Shown here piece after piece: positions 50,890 to 59,096 of a stretch of DNA of 64,000 bases. Made by a program: the position numbers and the translations under genes. The notes beneath the pieces were generated by a model. It saw only the letters and a program-made list of their open reading frames with translations. It was not told the origin of the DNA and searched no databases. The DNA is from an uncultured Trueperaceae bacterium (GTDB lineage Bacteria; Deinococcota; Deinococci; Deinococcales; Trueperaceae). The DNA lies in contig CALMXZ010000010.1 of the NCBI GenBank assembly GCA_937873495.1, forward strand, positions 1 through 64,000, given 5' to 3'. Numbering within the stretch: position 1 is the first letter of the stretch; each line of letters starts with the position of its first letter.

Positions 50890-51901
50890 GCCAGAAGAAG
50901 AGCGGACCGCCGACGACCGTCGTCAGGACACCGAGCGGTAGCTCCATGGGGGCGATGAGGTTGCGCGCGAGCGCATCGCCGACGGTGACGACGGCTGCGC
51001 CCCCGAGGACGGCCGCCGGCAGGAGCGAACGGTGGTCGTCCCCGATGAGCAGGCGCACCGCGAACGGCACGATCAGCCCGACGAACGCGATGCTGCCTGC
51101 ATAGCCGACCACCGTGCCTGTCGCCACGCCCGCCAGGCAGGCGAGCGCCAGGCGGACCCTGCCGACGTCGACGCCGAGCGCCTGGGCCGTCCCCTCGTCG
51201 AGCAGCAGGATGTTGAGGACCCGTGCCCGCCGCGCGAGCAGGATGGCCGTCGCCAGCACGAGGGTCGCTGCCACGCCGACGTCCTGCCAGAAGACGCCGG
51301 TGAGCGCCCCCAAGGTCAGGGAGGTCGAGTCCGGCATGCCCGGCTTGCGGAACGCGCTCACGAGCAGGGTCACGAGACCGGCCAGGAACAGCTGTAGCGC
51401 CACGCCGGCGAGCACGAGGGTGAGGCGGTCGGAGCGACCGTGCCGCCGCGCGAAGCGGCTGAGCCAGGCCACGCTCGCGACGGCCGCCAACGAGCCGGTA
51501 ACCGGCAGCGTCCAGCGCCCGAGGCTCGTCAGGCCGAGGACGTAGGCGACCACGACGCCGAGCGTGGCGGCGCCGCTCACCCCGAGGAGCGTCGGTTCGG
51601 CCAGCCGGTTGCGGAAGGCGACTTGGAGGGCGACGCCGGCGAGGGCGAGCGCCGCGCCGACCACCACGCCCATCAGGACGCGTGGCAGGCGGATGTTCCA
51701 GAGGACCGCGCTCTGCTGCCGCGAGAACTCGATGCCGGTCTGGACGCCGGCCTTCTCGAGCGTGATCCCCAGGACCTGGGCGGGCGCGATCTTGACGGCG
51801 CCCCAGCCGAGCGAGAGCATGAGCCCGCCCAGCAGGAGCGCCGCGAGGATGGTGAAGGTGAGCCGCCGCCGAGAGGCGGCGCGCTCGCCTCGGGTGGTCA
51901 C
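50855..51901 (-). CDS. FecCD-family ABC permease, hemin/siderophore type
   Basis: 348 aa, about nine or ten spans. Motifs: TLEKAGVQTGIEFSRQQSAVLWNIRLPRVLMGVVVGAALALAGVALQVAFRNRLAEPTLLGVSGAATLG and the coupling loop ALGVDVGRVRLALACLAGVATGTVVGYAGSIAFVGLIVPFAVRLLIGDDHRSLLPAA, typical of BtuC/HmuU/FecD. GTG start overlapping the stop of the HmuT-like gene. No ATP-binding subunit is encoded next to it. The C-terminal GRGRGAGGW runs 35 bases into the response regulator gene on the other strand. Confidence 0.92.
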   Translation of the reverse strand: MTTRGERAASRRRLTFTILAALLLGGLMLSLGWGAVKIAPAQVLGITLEKAGVQTGIEFSRQQSAVLWNIRLPRVLMGVVVGAALALAGVALQVAFRNRLAEPTLLGVSGAATLGVVVAYVLGLTSLGRWTLPVTGSLAAVASVAWLSRFARRHGRSDRLTLVLAGVALQLFLAGLVTLLVSAFRKPGMPDSTSLTLGALTGVFWQDVGVAATLVLATAILLARRARVLNILLLDEGTAQALGVDVGRVRLALACLAGVATGTVVGYAGSIAFVGLIVPFAVRLLIGDDHRSLLPAAVLGGAAVVTVGDALARNLIAPMELPLGVLTTVVGGPLFFWLIGRGRGAGGW

Positions 51902-52743
51902 TGCAGCGAGTACAGGTAGTCGACCAGCTCGGTCAGGGCGTCGCCGGTGCGGAGGCCGAGGCCGAGGAAGTAGAGGTCCTCGAAGACGATGAGGTGCTTG
52001 CCGGCCGCGGCCGGGGTATCGCTGATGCCGGGGATCTCGAAGACGGCGTCTTCGCTCCCGAGAGCGGCGATGCCACGCTCGGTGACGATGAGCGCGTCCG
52101 GCGCGGCGGCGGCGATGGCCTCGGGCGTGAACGGGGCGTAACCGGTGAAGCCGAGTTCGGCACCGACGTCGATGGCGCCGGCCGCCTCGATCAGGACGTT
52201 GGAGGCGGTGCCCGTACCGCCCGCGAACTGCATGCTGCGCGCGCCGAGGTACAGGAAGAGGACGCGAGGCTTCGGATCGAGCTCTGCGCCGCGCGCGGCC
52301 GCGGCGGCCAGCTTGGCGTCAAGGGCCTCGGCGACCTCCTCGCCCTTCGCCTGGGCGCCGAGGAGTTCGGCGACGAGGCGGACGTTGGCGGCCGGGGTCT
52401 CGAGCGACGGCTCGTCACCGACGTGAACGACGCGGACGCCGGCGGCTTCGAGCTGGGCGAGGACCTCGGGCGGTCCGGCTTGGTTGTTGGCGATGACGAG
52501 CGTCGGCTCGAAGGCCATGAGGGCCTCGGCCGAGAGGCGGCCGTAGAAGCCGACGTTGGGGAGGCCGTTCGCCTCGGCCGGGAAGACCGAGGTGGCGTCG
52601 ACGGCGACGAGCTGGTCCTGCGCGTCGAGGGCGTACACGATCTCGGTGACCTCGCCCGCGAGCGAGATGATCCGCTCGGCGGCGGCCTGGGAGGCGAACA
52701 GGAGTGCCGCCGCGAAGAGGGCGACGAGGGTACGTAGTTTCAT
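51898..52743 (-). CDS. Hemin-type ABC substrate-binding protein (HmuT-like)
   Basis: 281 aa. Signal peptide (TLVALFAAALLFASQAAA) then a class III binding protein: ERIISLAGEVTEIVYALDAQDQLVAVDATSVFPAEANGLPNVGFYGRLSAEALMAFEPTLVIANNQAGPPEVLAQLEAAGVRVVHV and FLYLGARSMQFAGGTGTASNVLIEAAGAIDVG, as in HmuT hemin receptors. GGAAGGAG precedes the ATG. Operon with the FecCD permease. No Fur or DtxR box was recognised in 52744-52942. Confidence 0.9.
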   Translation of the reverse strand: MKLRTLVALFAAALLFASQAAAERIISLAGEVTEIVYALDAQDQLVAVDATSVFPAEANGLPNVGFYGRLSAEALMAFEPTLVIANNQAGPPEVLAQLEAAGVRVVHVGDEPSLETPAANVRLVAELLGAQAKGEEVAEALDAKLAAAAARGAELDPKPRVLFLYLGARSMQFAGGTGTASNVLIEAAGAIDVGAELGFTGYAPFTPEAIAAAAPDALIVTERGIAALGSEDAVFEIPGISDTPAAAGKHLIVFEDLYFLGLGLRTGDALTELVDYLYSLQ

Positions 52744-52931
52744 GACTGCTCCTTCCGGGAGTGCCGGTTCATGGGGTCGTGGGTCGCGTCCGGGCGCACT
52801 TGCGGCTCGGTAGCGAGCTGACGTGCGCGGGCGGCTCCCGCGGGCGACGGGGCATTATCGCCAGGGAGCTAGTGCGAACTGTCACGAATCGGTAAGGGCG
52901 CGCGCGAGCCAGGACGTCCGCCGCGACCCGG

Positions 52932-52937
52932 TAGCAT
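52932..52937 (+). promoter_or_regulatory. -10 box for leaderless VOC-protein transcript
   Basis: TAGCAT ends five bases before the ATG at 52943 and no SD is present. Confidence 0.35.
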
Positions 52938-52942
52938 CTGCC

Positions 52943-53932
52943 ATGCCAGCCGCCCACTCGGCCACTACCGACGCCGTCCGTCTGCTGCCCGAAGGTACGC
53001 GCCTCGGCGCGGTCAGCCTGGCCGTTACCGATCGGGAGCGGACGCTGAGGTTCTGGACCGGCGTGCTCGGGTTGGTCGAGGTCGGCGGCGACTCTCGTAA
53101 CGGCGCCGACCGTGACGGCGTCGACGCCGGCGCCGTCGCCCATGGCGGTGGCGATCCCATCTACCTTGGCTCGGTGGCCTCCGGCGGCCGCCCCTTGGTC
53201 GTGCTGCACCCGGGTGCCGCCGCCCCGGTCGTCGCCCGTCGCACGGGGCTCTATCACGTGGCGCTCCATATACCCACCCGCAAGGAGTTGGCTCGGGTCA
53301 TAGCGCGGTTGTTCACCCTGCGCTACTCCAACTCTCCGACCGATCACCTCGTCAGCGAGACCACCTACCTCGACGATCTCGATGGGAACGGCATAGAGCT
53401 CACGCTCGAGACGCCAGACCGCGGCGACTTCCTGCCGGAGCCGATCGGTCAGATGATGGCCCGCACCAAGGACGGGGAACTGAGAAGCGGCCGCGACCCG
53501 GTCGACCTAGATTCCCTCTTCGCCGAGCTGGACCAGGGCGACGACCTCTCGGCTCCGCTGGTCACTGACCGTGTGCACCACGTGCACCTGCACGTGGGCG
53601 ACATCGAACGAGACGGCGCCTTCTACCGCGACCTCATCGGCTTCCCGCAGCAGCTCTACGTGCCCGGCTTCCAGATGATCGACTTCTCGCTGAGCGCTGA
53701 TACCGTTGTGCACACGCTCGCGCTCAACGCCTGGTCGGGGCCGGGCGCGAAGCCGGCGCCGCCCGGCACCGCCGGGCTTCGGTACTTCACGCTCGAGGTT
53801 CCCGATCAGGCAACGGTAGATGCCATGGCGGGCCGCTTGGCTACCAGCGGTTGGCCGTTCGAGCGGGTAACGGGTGGGTTACGGGTAGCCGACCCTTCGG
53901 CCAACGTGCTCGTGGTCCGGGTGATCGAATGA
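52943..53932 (+). CDS. Double VOC-domain protein, CatE-like extradiol dioxygenase family
   Basis: 329 aa with two vicinal-oxygen-chelate modules (about 18-170 and 205-328). First: LGAVSLAVTDRERTLRFWTGVLGL, LYHVALHIPTRKELARVIARL and a metal-type Glu in GNGIELTLETP. Second: VHHVHLHVGDIERDGAFYRDLIGFP and HTLALNAWSG. The His/His/Glu pattern suits a divalent-metal enzyme of the catechol-2,3-dioxygenase/CatE group. Reaction unknown. Probably leaderless. Confidence 0.82.
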   Translation: MPAAHSATTDAVRLLPEGTRLGAVSLAVTDRERTLRFWTGVLGLVEVGGDSRNGADRDGVDAGAVAHGGGDPIYLGSVASGGRPLVVLHPGAAAPVVARRTGLYHVALHIPTRKELARVIARLFTLRYSNSPTDHLVSETTYLDDLDGNGIELTLETPDRGDFLPEPIGQMMARTKDGELRSGRDPVDLDSLFAELDQGDDLSAPLVTDRVHHVHLHVGDIERDGAFYRDLIGFPQQLYVPGFQMIDFSLSADTVVHTLALNAWSGPGAKPAPPGTAGLRYFTLEVPDQATVDAMAGRLATSGWPFERVTGGLRVADPSANVLVVRVIE

Positions 53933-53965
53933 TGCGTCTTCAGTGCGCATGCCGGTCGCGTGTCG

Positions 53966-53995
53966 TTGACTAGTGCCACGGCATGCCGGTAACCT
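53966..53995 (+). promoter_or_regulatory. tRNA-Val promoter
   Basis: TTGACT (53966-53971), 18-base spacer, TAACCT (53990-53995), ending 18 bases before the tRNA 5' end. A 10-base direct repeat GCATGCCGGT occurs at 53948-53957 and 53981-53990. Confidence 0.6.
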
Positions 53996-54013
53996 GTTGA
54001 ACGCTGGCGGTAA

Positions 54014-54088
<75 letters not shown>

Positions 54089-54093
54089 CGAAT

Positions 54094-54116
54094 AACCCCC
54101 GATGCTGTCGGGGGTT
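54094..54116 (+). terminator. Rho-independent terminator of tRNA-Val
   Basis: Nine-bp stem AACCCCCGA/TCGGGGGTT (54094-54102, 54108-54116), five-base loop TGCTG, followed by TCTC. It begins five bases after the tRNA CCA. Confidence 0.88.
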
Positions 54117-54637
54117 TCTCAGTTCGACTCACCCCTCACGAGGCTGGGTGCCGAGGTCGTACCCCCGGCTTGTACCCCCGCGCGCTCCGCTGAGTCCGTC
54201 ACTTAGGCCAGCGCGAGAGCCTTGTAAACCCGTCGCGCTGATCCGAGGCGACCGCTGAGGAACTCGTTGGTAAAAAGTATCTCTTTCTGATGTATACGCA
54301 GACATTCCAACGTGGCTCATCCCGAATGCGCCTTCGACGACCTGAGAATCCGATTTGGAAGGGCCGGGCCTACAGGCACCAACCTTAAGAGTGAGGTGCC
54401 TACTAAGGGGACACGTCGATGCGACATGTCGATGTTTCAGCTTTTCATCGACATGTTGGCGGCACGTATACACTCGCTCGACACGTCCGAACGACTTCGC
54501 TGTCTTCTAGGTCCTGATGCATCGGCGGACCGGCCCGCCGAGGAGAAAGACCGTTCAGATCGAGGAAAATCGACTCTTAACGTCCGGGAGTAACCGTTCT
54601 CACGGTGCGGAGACAAGCCCGCGCCTACGGTGACCTA
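54117..54637. other. Gene-poor stretch downstream of tRNA-Val
   Basis: About 520 bases with no gene I can support. Base composition is visibly less GC-rich than the surroundings, especially 54260-54500. It holds a perfect 11-bp inverted repeat (separate entry) and a weak open frame 54312-54593 (93 codons; inner ATG at 54426) with no recognisable domain. No integrase or clear attachment-site duplication of the tRNA 3' end was found, so a decayed element is only a possibility. Confidence 0.5.
54424..54456. repeat. Perfect 11-bp inverted repeat with extra direct copy
   Basis: ACATGTCGATG (54424-54434), 11-base spacer, CATCGACATGT (54446-54456). A third near-copy ACACGTCGATG lies directly upstream (54411-54421) in direct orientation. 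The layout fits a protein-binding site; no U-tract follows. Confidence 0.75.
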
Positions 54638-55636
54638 ATGACCTTCAACACCTCCCAGCTATCACGAGTCAGCAGGTCTTACCTCCTCGCCCTGGCGGCC
54701 CTGGCCGCCGTCCTTCTGGCCGCCTGCTCGACGCCACAGCCACCGGCGCCGTCCGTTACGAGCGTTTCGGTCACGGCACCGGCGACGCTCGTCGCCGGTC
54801 GGACGGCCCAGGCGCTCGCCGACGTGGTCGTCACGAACGGCGCGAGCACCGACGTTGACTGGAGCACGTCGGACGCTACCGTCGCCACCGTGAGTTCTAC
54901 CGGCCTGGTCGCGGCACTTGCTGATGGCGACGTCACCATCACGGCGACGAGTCGGTTCGACGCGACGAAGAGCGGCTCCGTGGATATCGCTGTTTCAAAC
55001 GTGCTTAGGGGAGCGACGGTTCTCTACTACGTAGATGACCTGGTAGGCACGGACGCGGCCCTGACAGCGCTCAACGATGCCGCCGCTCGGTTCGATGCCG
55101 TCGTGGTGCAGACCGACGATGCGAACTTCGTTGCTGACCTCGAGGACGAGCCCGATCTGGTCGTCTATCTACGACAAGACGACGATGGCATCCCGGATGA
55201 CGCCGAGGTCGCGCTCCTGGACTGGGTGGATAACGGCGGTGCGCTTGTGTTCACGAGCTGGGACTACTTCGGGACTGACGTCGCCACCCAACTCGCGGCC
55301 ATGGAGGCCGTGGCGACAGGCTCGGAGAACTACTCGTCGATGGAGGTCGAGGAGCCTGCACTCGGCGCCGGTCTGAGCACGTCGACCATCTCCGTCGTCA
55401 ACCCTGATGATATGTGGGGGACGTTCTCCATGGGGCTGCAAGCGACCGGGGGCGGCGTTGAACTCGCCCACTTCTACGACGGCGCACCCGAGTTGACGAC
55501 CGGTGCAGCGCTCGTCTCCGGTAACGGCGGCAAGACGATGGTGATCGGCTTCCTGAGTGACACGGTCGATGGCATCGATGGCGCGAGGCTTCTGCGCAAC
55601 ATCTTCGAGTACGTGATGCTGGCTGCGCTGCCTTAA
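54638..55636 (+). CDS. Lipoprotein with Big2-type Ig-like domain
   Basis: 332 aa. Lipobox LLAAC (Cys about 31) then a bacterial Ig-like (Big2) domain at about 45-130 (VTSVSVTAPATLVAGRTAQALADVVVTNG, DWSTSDATVATVSSTGLVAALADGDVTITATS). A C-terminal region of about 200 residues resembles a flavodoxin/GATase-like fold (ATVLYYVDDLVGTDAALTALNDAAARFDAVVVQTDD; LLDWVDNGGALVFTSWDYFG). No catalytic residues identified. TACGGT ends six bases before the ATG. Followed by a good terminator. Confidence 0.75.
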   Translation: MTFNTSQLSRVSRSYLLALAALAAVLLAACSTPQPPAPSVTSVSVTAPATLVAGRTAQALADVVVTNGASTDVDWSTSDATVATVSSTGLVAALADGDVTITATSRFDATKSGSVDIAVSNVLRGATVLYYVDDLVGTDAALTALNDAAARFDAVVVQTDDANFVADLEDEPDLVVYLRQDDDGIPDDAEVALLDWVDNGGALVFTSWDYFGTDVATQLAAMEAVATGSENYSSMEVEEPALGAGLSTSTISVVNPDDMWGTFSMGLQATGGGVELAHFYDGAPELTTGAALVSGNGGKTMVIGFLSDTVDGIDGARLLRNIFEYVMLAALP

Positions 55637-55655
55637 CCTTGAATCGCTTCCTAGG

Positions 55656-55693
55656 CGTGTGGGGTGCGGATCGTCTGACCCGCGCCCCACACG
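55656..55693. terminator. Hairpin terminator between convergent genes
   Basis: Stem CGTGTGGGG (55656-55664) with CCCCACACG (55685-55693), continued inward by a G-T wobble and GCGG/CCGC, ten-base loop. A TTTT run lies eight bases beyond on the plus strand. It lies between the Big2 lipoprotein and the RhaM-like gene. Confidence 0.75.
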
Positions 55694-55786
55694 TGAGGCG
55701 TTTTCACCACGGCCGCATGTCACGGACGACCTCCAGGGGTCCCCGTTCAAGCTGATCGGGTGCGCCTTCGCCGACCGAGAGGCCCT

Positions 55787-56140
55787 TCACTCGTTCAAGT
55801 ACACACGCTCCATCAGGCTCCACGAAGCCTGTCCAGGCAGCGGCACCTGCATCGGGTCGCAGCGCGCCAGCCAGGCGCGGTTGCGCGGCTCGGCGTCGAG
55901 AGCTGCCAGATCGGCCGCAAGGTCGTCGCCGCGGTACTCGTAGTACGCGAACTCGTACAGACGCCCGTCAGGGAGTCGGTGGAGGAAGATCGAGAAGTTG
56001 GTGATGTGGTGCTTCCGTAGCAGGTCGCGGACGCCTGGTTCATCGTCGGCGTGGAGGCGCCGGTACTCGTCGACCGCGTCGTCTCGTAGGCCGATCACCA
56101 TACCGACGCGTTGGACTCTGGGCTGGTCTGGTTCTGACAT
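55787..56140 (-). CDS. L-rhamnose mutarotase-like (DUF718) protein
   Basis: 117 aa, alpha/beta barrel dimer family. RVGMVIGLRDDAVDEYRRLHADDEPGVRDLLRKHHITNFSIFLHRLPDGRLYEFAYYEYRGDD matches the RhaM/RhaU pattern, including the His in RRLHADDE used for anomer interconversion, a downstream NFSIFL strand and the EY-x-GDD segment. Mutarotation of rhamnose or a related sugar is likely, but no rhamnose pathway genes are nearby. The upstream gap 56141-56256 is shared with the divergent membrane protein gene. Confidence 0.82.
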   Translation of the reverse strand: MSEPDQPRVQRVGMVIGLRDDAVDEYRRLHADDEPGVRDLLRKHHITNFSIFLHRLPDGRLYEFAYYEYRGDDLAADLAALDAEPRNRAWLARCDPMQVPLPGQASWSLMERVYLNE

Positions 56141-56206
56141 GCTGGTCCTCCTTGCGATGGGCGGCGTGGTCGATGCTAACGCTGGAGTAGGGGCAGGCGA
56201 GGCCGG

Positions 56207-56231
56207 CCGGACCGGTCCGGGGTCCTATACT
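56207..56231 (+). promoter_or_regulatory. Promoter with palindromic operator for the membrane protein gene
   Basis: TATACT (56226-56231) is a strong -10. A perfect 14-base palindrome CCGGACCGGTCCGG (56207-56220) occupies the -35 region, arguing for a repressor or activator site. An AGGA SD lies before the ATG at 56257, so this transcript has a leader. Confidence 0.65.
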
Positions 56232-56256
56232 CTGCTCTGACCAACGAGGATCCTGC

Positions 56257-57276
56257 ATGCCCACGGTCCCTGCCTACTCCCCCCGCTGGCTCTGGCAGAT
56301 CTATCGCTTCTTCGAGCGACTGCCGGTTCCGTACTGGTTGTTGTCGCTGATCGTGGTCGCTGCGCTAGGCGTCTCGAAGCACCTCATCGCGTGGGACCTC
56401 GGACTGGTGCCGAGAGGGCGAATCAACGCCTATCTGGGCGCGGGCGGCGTCTACCTCGTGGCCGTGCCGTTCGTCTGGCAGCTCCTGAACTATCACGCGG
56501 TCAACGCCTTCGCGGAGCTTCGCGGCAAGGTCGATAAGCAGCAGCTGAGCGTCAGCCTGCCGCAGTTCCTGTCGTTGCCGGCCGTGCCGGCGCTGCTCCT
56601 CGCGCTCGTGGGCGCGTTAGTCGGCTACTCCGAGTTCAAACGGTCGGCAGCCGCCTTCGAGCCGCTGTCGGCCGAGGTCCTACCGGCGGTCGGCGCCGCC
56701 GAGTGGTCGGTGACCTACCTGATCCTCGCCCTGGTCGCCCTCAGGGTCGTCGTCCAGGTAGGCCTCATACGCAAGATCCTGAACGGCCTCGACCTCGACG
56801 TCTTCAACCCCAGTCCGATCTACACCCTGTCGCGCTACTGCGCCGCCTACACCGCGACGGTCCTCTTCGCCTTCCACGGACTGATCCTGCTGTCGTTGCC
56901 CACCTACTACCTCTCTCCCAGCGGGCTGGTCTTCATCCTCGCGCTGAGCGCCGGCGCCCTGCTCACCTTCATCGCTCCGCTGACGGCGATCAACGCCCGC
57001 CTCGGACGGGCCAAGGAGGCGTTGCTGTGCCACATCGGCGAGGACCAGCGCCGGATCAACGACCGCCTGCATCACGCCGTCAGCGCCGGCTCCCTCGGAA
57101 GCCTGGCCGAACTGCGCATCGCCGTCGGCGTGCTGAAGGAGCAGCGTGAGGTGCTCGAGCGGTTGCCGACCTGGCCATGGCTAGGGCAGACCGTCAGGGG
57201 AGTGGCGCCGCCCTTGCTTGTGCCGGTGGTCGTCTACCTGACGCAGCGTCTCTTGAGCCTAATCCTGGGGCTGTAG
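56257..57276 (+). CDS. Multi-span membrane protein of unknown function
   Basis: 339 aa with about six or seven hydrophobic segments (PYWLLSLIVVAALGVSK, AYLGAGGVYLVAVPFVWQLL, FLSLPAVPALLLALVGALVGY, VTYLILALVALRVVVQVGLI, YTATVLFAFHGLILLSLPTYYL, LVFILALSAGALLTFIAPLTAI). A charged cytoplasmic helix (LGRAKEALLCHIGEDQRRINDRLHHAVSAGSLGSLAELRIAVGVLKEQREVLERL) precedes a last span. No family recognised; the helix looks like a coiled-coil or signalling linker. Promoter with a palindromic operator. Confidence 0.65.
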   Translation: MPTVPAYSPRWLWQIYRFFERLPVPYWLLSLIVVAALGVSKHLIAWDLGLVPRGRINAYLGAGGVYLVAVPFVWQLLNYHAVNAFAELRGKVDKQQLSVSLPQFLSLPAVPALLLALVGALVGYSEFKRSAAAFEPLSAEVLPAVGAAEWSVTYLILALVALRVVVQVGLIRKILNGLDLDVFNPSPIYTLSRYCAAYTATVLFAFHGLILLSLPTYYLSPSGLVFILALSAGALLTFIAPLTAINARLGRAKEALLCHIGEDQRRINDRLHHAVSAGSLGSLAELRIAVGVLKEQREVLERLPTWPWLGQTVRGVAPPLLVPVVVYLTQRLLSLILGL

Positions 57277-57366
57277 ATCGCTGCTCCCCATGCTTGCTTA
57301 GGGAAGACGCACCGCCGCGCTGCCGTACGCGTCCGGCCGTGGGACGTGTAACGCGGTTGGCGAACG

Positions 57367-57372
57367 TAGACT
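57367..57372 (+). promoter_or_regulatory. -10 box for leaderless amidase transcript
   Basis: TAGACT ends eight bases before the ATG at 57381 with no SD. Confidence 0.45.
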
Positions 57373-57380
57373 AGGCCTTC

Positions 57381-58964
57381 ATGGACAGCTCCGCGAACCG
57401 CAGTGGCGCATCAGGCAGCGAAGGCGCCGCCTCCGAACTCGGCAGCGAAGTCTTCGAGCGTTCGATCGCCGACCTCGGCGCGGCGATGGCCTCCGGCGAC
57501 CTCACTGCCGAGGCGGCCGTCCAGGCCTACTTGGAGCGCATCCGGGCCCTCGACCAGGGTGGCCCCCGTCTCGGCTCGGTCATAGAGCTCGACCCCGACG
57601 CCCCGGCCATCGCCCGTGAACTCGACGCCGAGCGACGCACCAAGGGCCCGCGTGGCCCGCTGCACGGAGTGCCGATCCTGCTCAAGGACAACATCGACAC
57701 CGTCGACGGCACCCGCACGGCCGCCGGCTCCCTCGCGCTGGCAGACTCCACTCCGTTGCGAGACAGCGGCGTGGCGGCACGGCTGCGCGAGGCGGGCGCC
57801 GTGTTGCTCGGCAAGGCCAACATGTCGGAGTGGGCGAACTTCCGCTCCACCCGCTCTAGCTCCGGCTGGAGCGGTCGGGGTGGTCAGTGCCGCAACCCCT
57901 ACGCCTTGGATCGTAGTCCGGCCGGCTCGTCGAGCGGTTCCGGTGCCGCCGCTGCCGCCAGCCTTTGCGCCGCCGCGGTCGGCACGGAGACGGACGGCTC
58001 CATCGTCAGCCCCGCCTCGCACAGCGGGGTGGTCGGCTTCAAGCCAACCGTCGGCCTGGTCTCACGCGCCGGTATCATCCCAATCGCCCACAGCCAGGAC
58101 ACCGCCGGTCCGATGGCGCGCACCGTCGAGGACGCGGTGCTGCTGCTGACCGCCATGCAAGGGCCGGACGAGCGCGACCCAGCTACGGCCGGGATCCCGT
58201 CGGGGACCCTCGTCGATCCAACCGCCGTGCTGCTCCCGGACGGTCTGCAAGGTGCCCGGCTGGGCGTGGTGAGGAACCTGGTGACTTGCCACCCGGAGAT
58301 GGCGCGCCAGTTCGAGGCCTCGCTGGACGCTCTGCGAGCATCCGGTGCCCAAGTCGTCGATGGTCTCGAGATGCCGCGGCTGGGGGAGTGGCGGACTGCC
58401 GAGACCGAGGTGCTCCTCTACGAGTTCAAGCATGGCCTGAACGCCTACCTGGCCAGCCTGCCGGATCGGGGGCAGCCGCGCGACCTGGCCGAGGTCATCG
58501 CGTTCAACCTGGCCAACGCAGAGCGGTCGATGCCCATCTTCGGGCAGGAGCTGTTGGTCGCCGCTCAGGCCAAGGGCCCGCTCAGCGAGCCCGCCTACTT
58601 GGAGGCGCTCGCGAGCATACAGAGGATGTGCCGTGAGGACGGCATAGACGCTTTGCTGACTGAGCACGGGCTCGATGCTCTTGTCTCGCCGACGGGGAAC
58701 CCAGCCGATCTCATCGACCATGTCCATGGAACTAAGCGAACCGGCGGCTCGGCGGCCGGCCCGGCCGCGGTGGCGGGCTACCCGCACGCGACCGTGCCGG
58801 CTGGGCTGGTGCACGGCCTGCCATGGGGGCTGTCCATCTTCGGAACCGCTTGGAGCGACGCCAAGGTGTTGCGTTATGCCTACGCGTTCGAGCAGGCGAC
58901 GAGGGCGCGGCGAGCGCCACGGTTGCTGCCGACGGTGGAGATACGACCGGGCACGGCAGTCTGA
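57381..58964 (+). CDS. Amidase signature family enzyme
   Basis: 527 aa, complete. Ser-cisSer-Lys triad: Lys in HGVPILLKDNIDTVDG, cis-Ser in RSPAGSSSGSGAAAAASL and nucleophile in ETDGSIVSPAS; then GVVGFKPTVGLVSRAGIIP and GPMARTVEDAVLLL. Long C-terminal half with GLVHGLPWGLSIFG. Resembles stand-alone amidases rather than GatA, as no gatB or gatC is present. Hydrolyses an unknown amide, perhaps a peptide amide. Paralog of the 1-1079 amidase in family only. Confidence 0.92.
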   Translation: MDSSANRSGASGSEGAASELGSEVFERSIADLGAAMASGDLTAEAAVQAYLERIRALDQGGPRLGSVIELDPDAPAIARELDAERRTKGPRGPLHGVPILLKDNIDTVDGTRTAAGSLALADSTPLRDSGVAARLREAGAVLLGKANMSEWANFRSTRSSSGWSGRGGQCRNPYALDRSPAGSSSGSGAAAAASLCAAAVGTETDGSIVSPASHSGVVGFKPTVGLVSRAGIIPIAHSQDTAGPMARTVEDAVLLLTAMQGPDERDPATAGIPSGTLVDPTAVLLPDGLQGARLGVVRNLVTCHPEMARQFEASLDALRASGAQVVDGLEMPRLGEWRTAETEVLLYEFKHGLNAYLASLPDRGQPRDLAEVIAFNLANAERSMPIFGQELLVAAQAKGPLSEPAYLEALASIQRMCREDGIDALLTEHGLDALVSPTGNPADLIDHVHGTKRTGGSAAGPAAVAGYPHATVPAGLVHGLPWGLSIFGTAWSDAKVLRYAYAFEQATRARRAPRLLPTVEIRPGTAV

Positions 58965-59083
58965 GTCGAAGCGGAGGACGTTGCCAGCCAGCTGACATGA
59001 ACCATGCGCTCGACGATGTGACCGAGTGGGCAGGCAACGAACCCGTAGAGTTGCAGGACGCCGGCGAAAGAGGCGAAGCGCGC

Positions 59084-59089
59084 GATACT
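59084..59089 (+). promoter_or_regulatory. -10 box for leaderless aminotransferase transcript
   Basis: GATACT ends seven bases before the ATG at 59097, the same arrangement as the ArsR gene at 63199. Nothing else is seen in 58965-59083. Confidence 0.5.
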
Positions 59090-59096
59090 GTCTCCC

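Noticed and set aside
54312-54593. 93-codon open frame downstream of tRNA-Val
   Set aside because: No SD, no domain, composition not clearly coding; kept only as a possibility within the non-coding entry.
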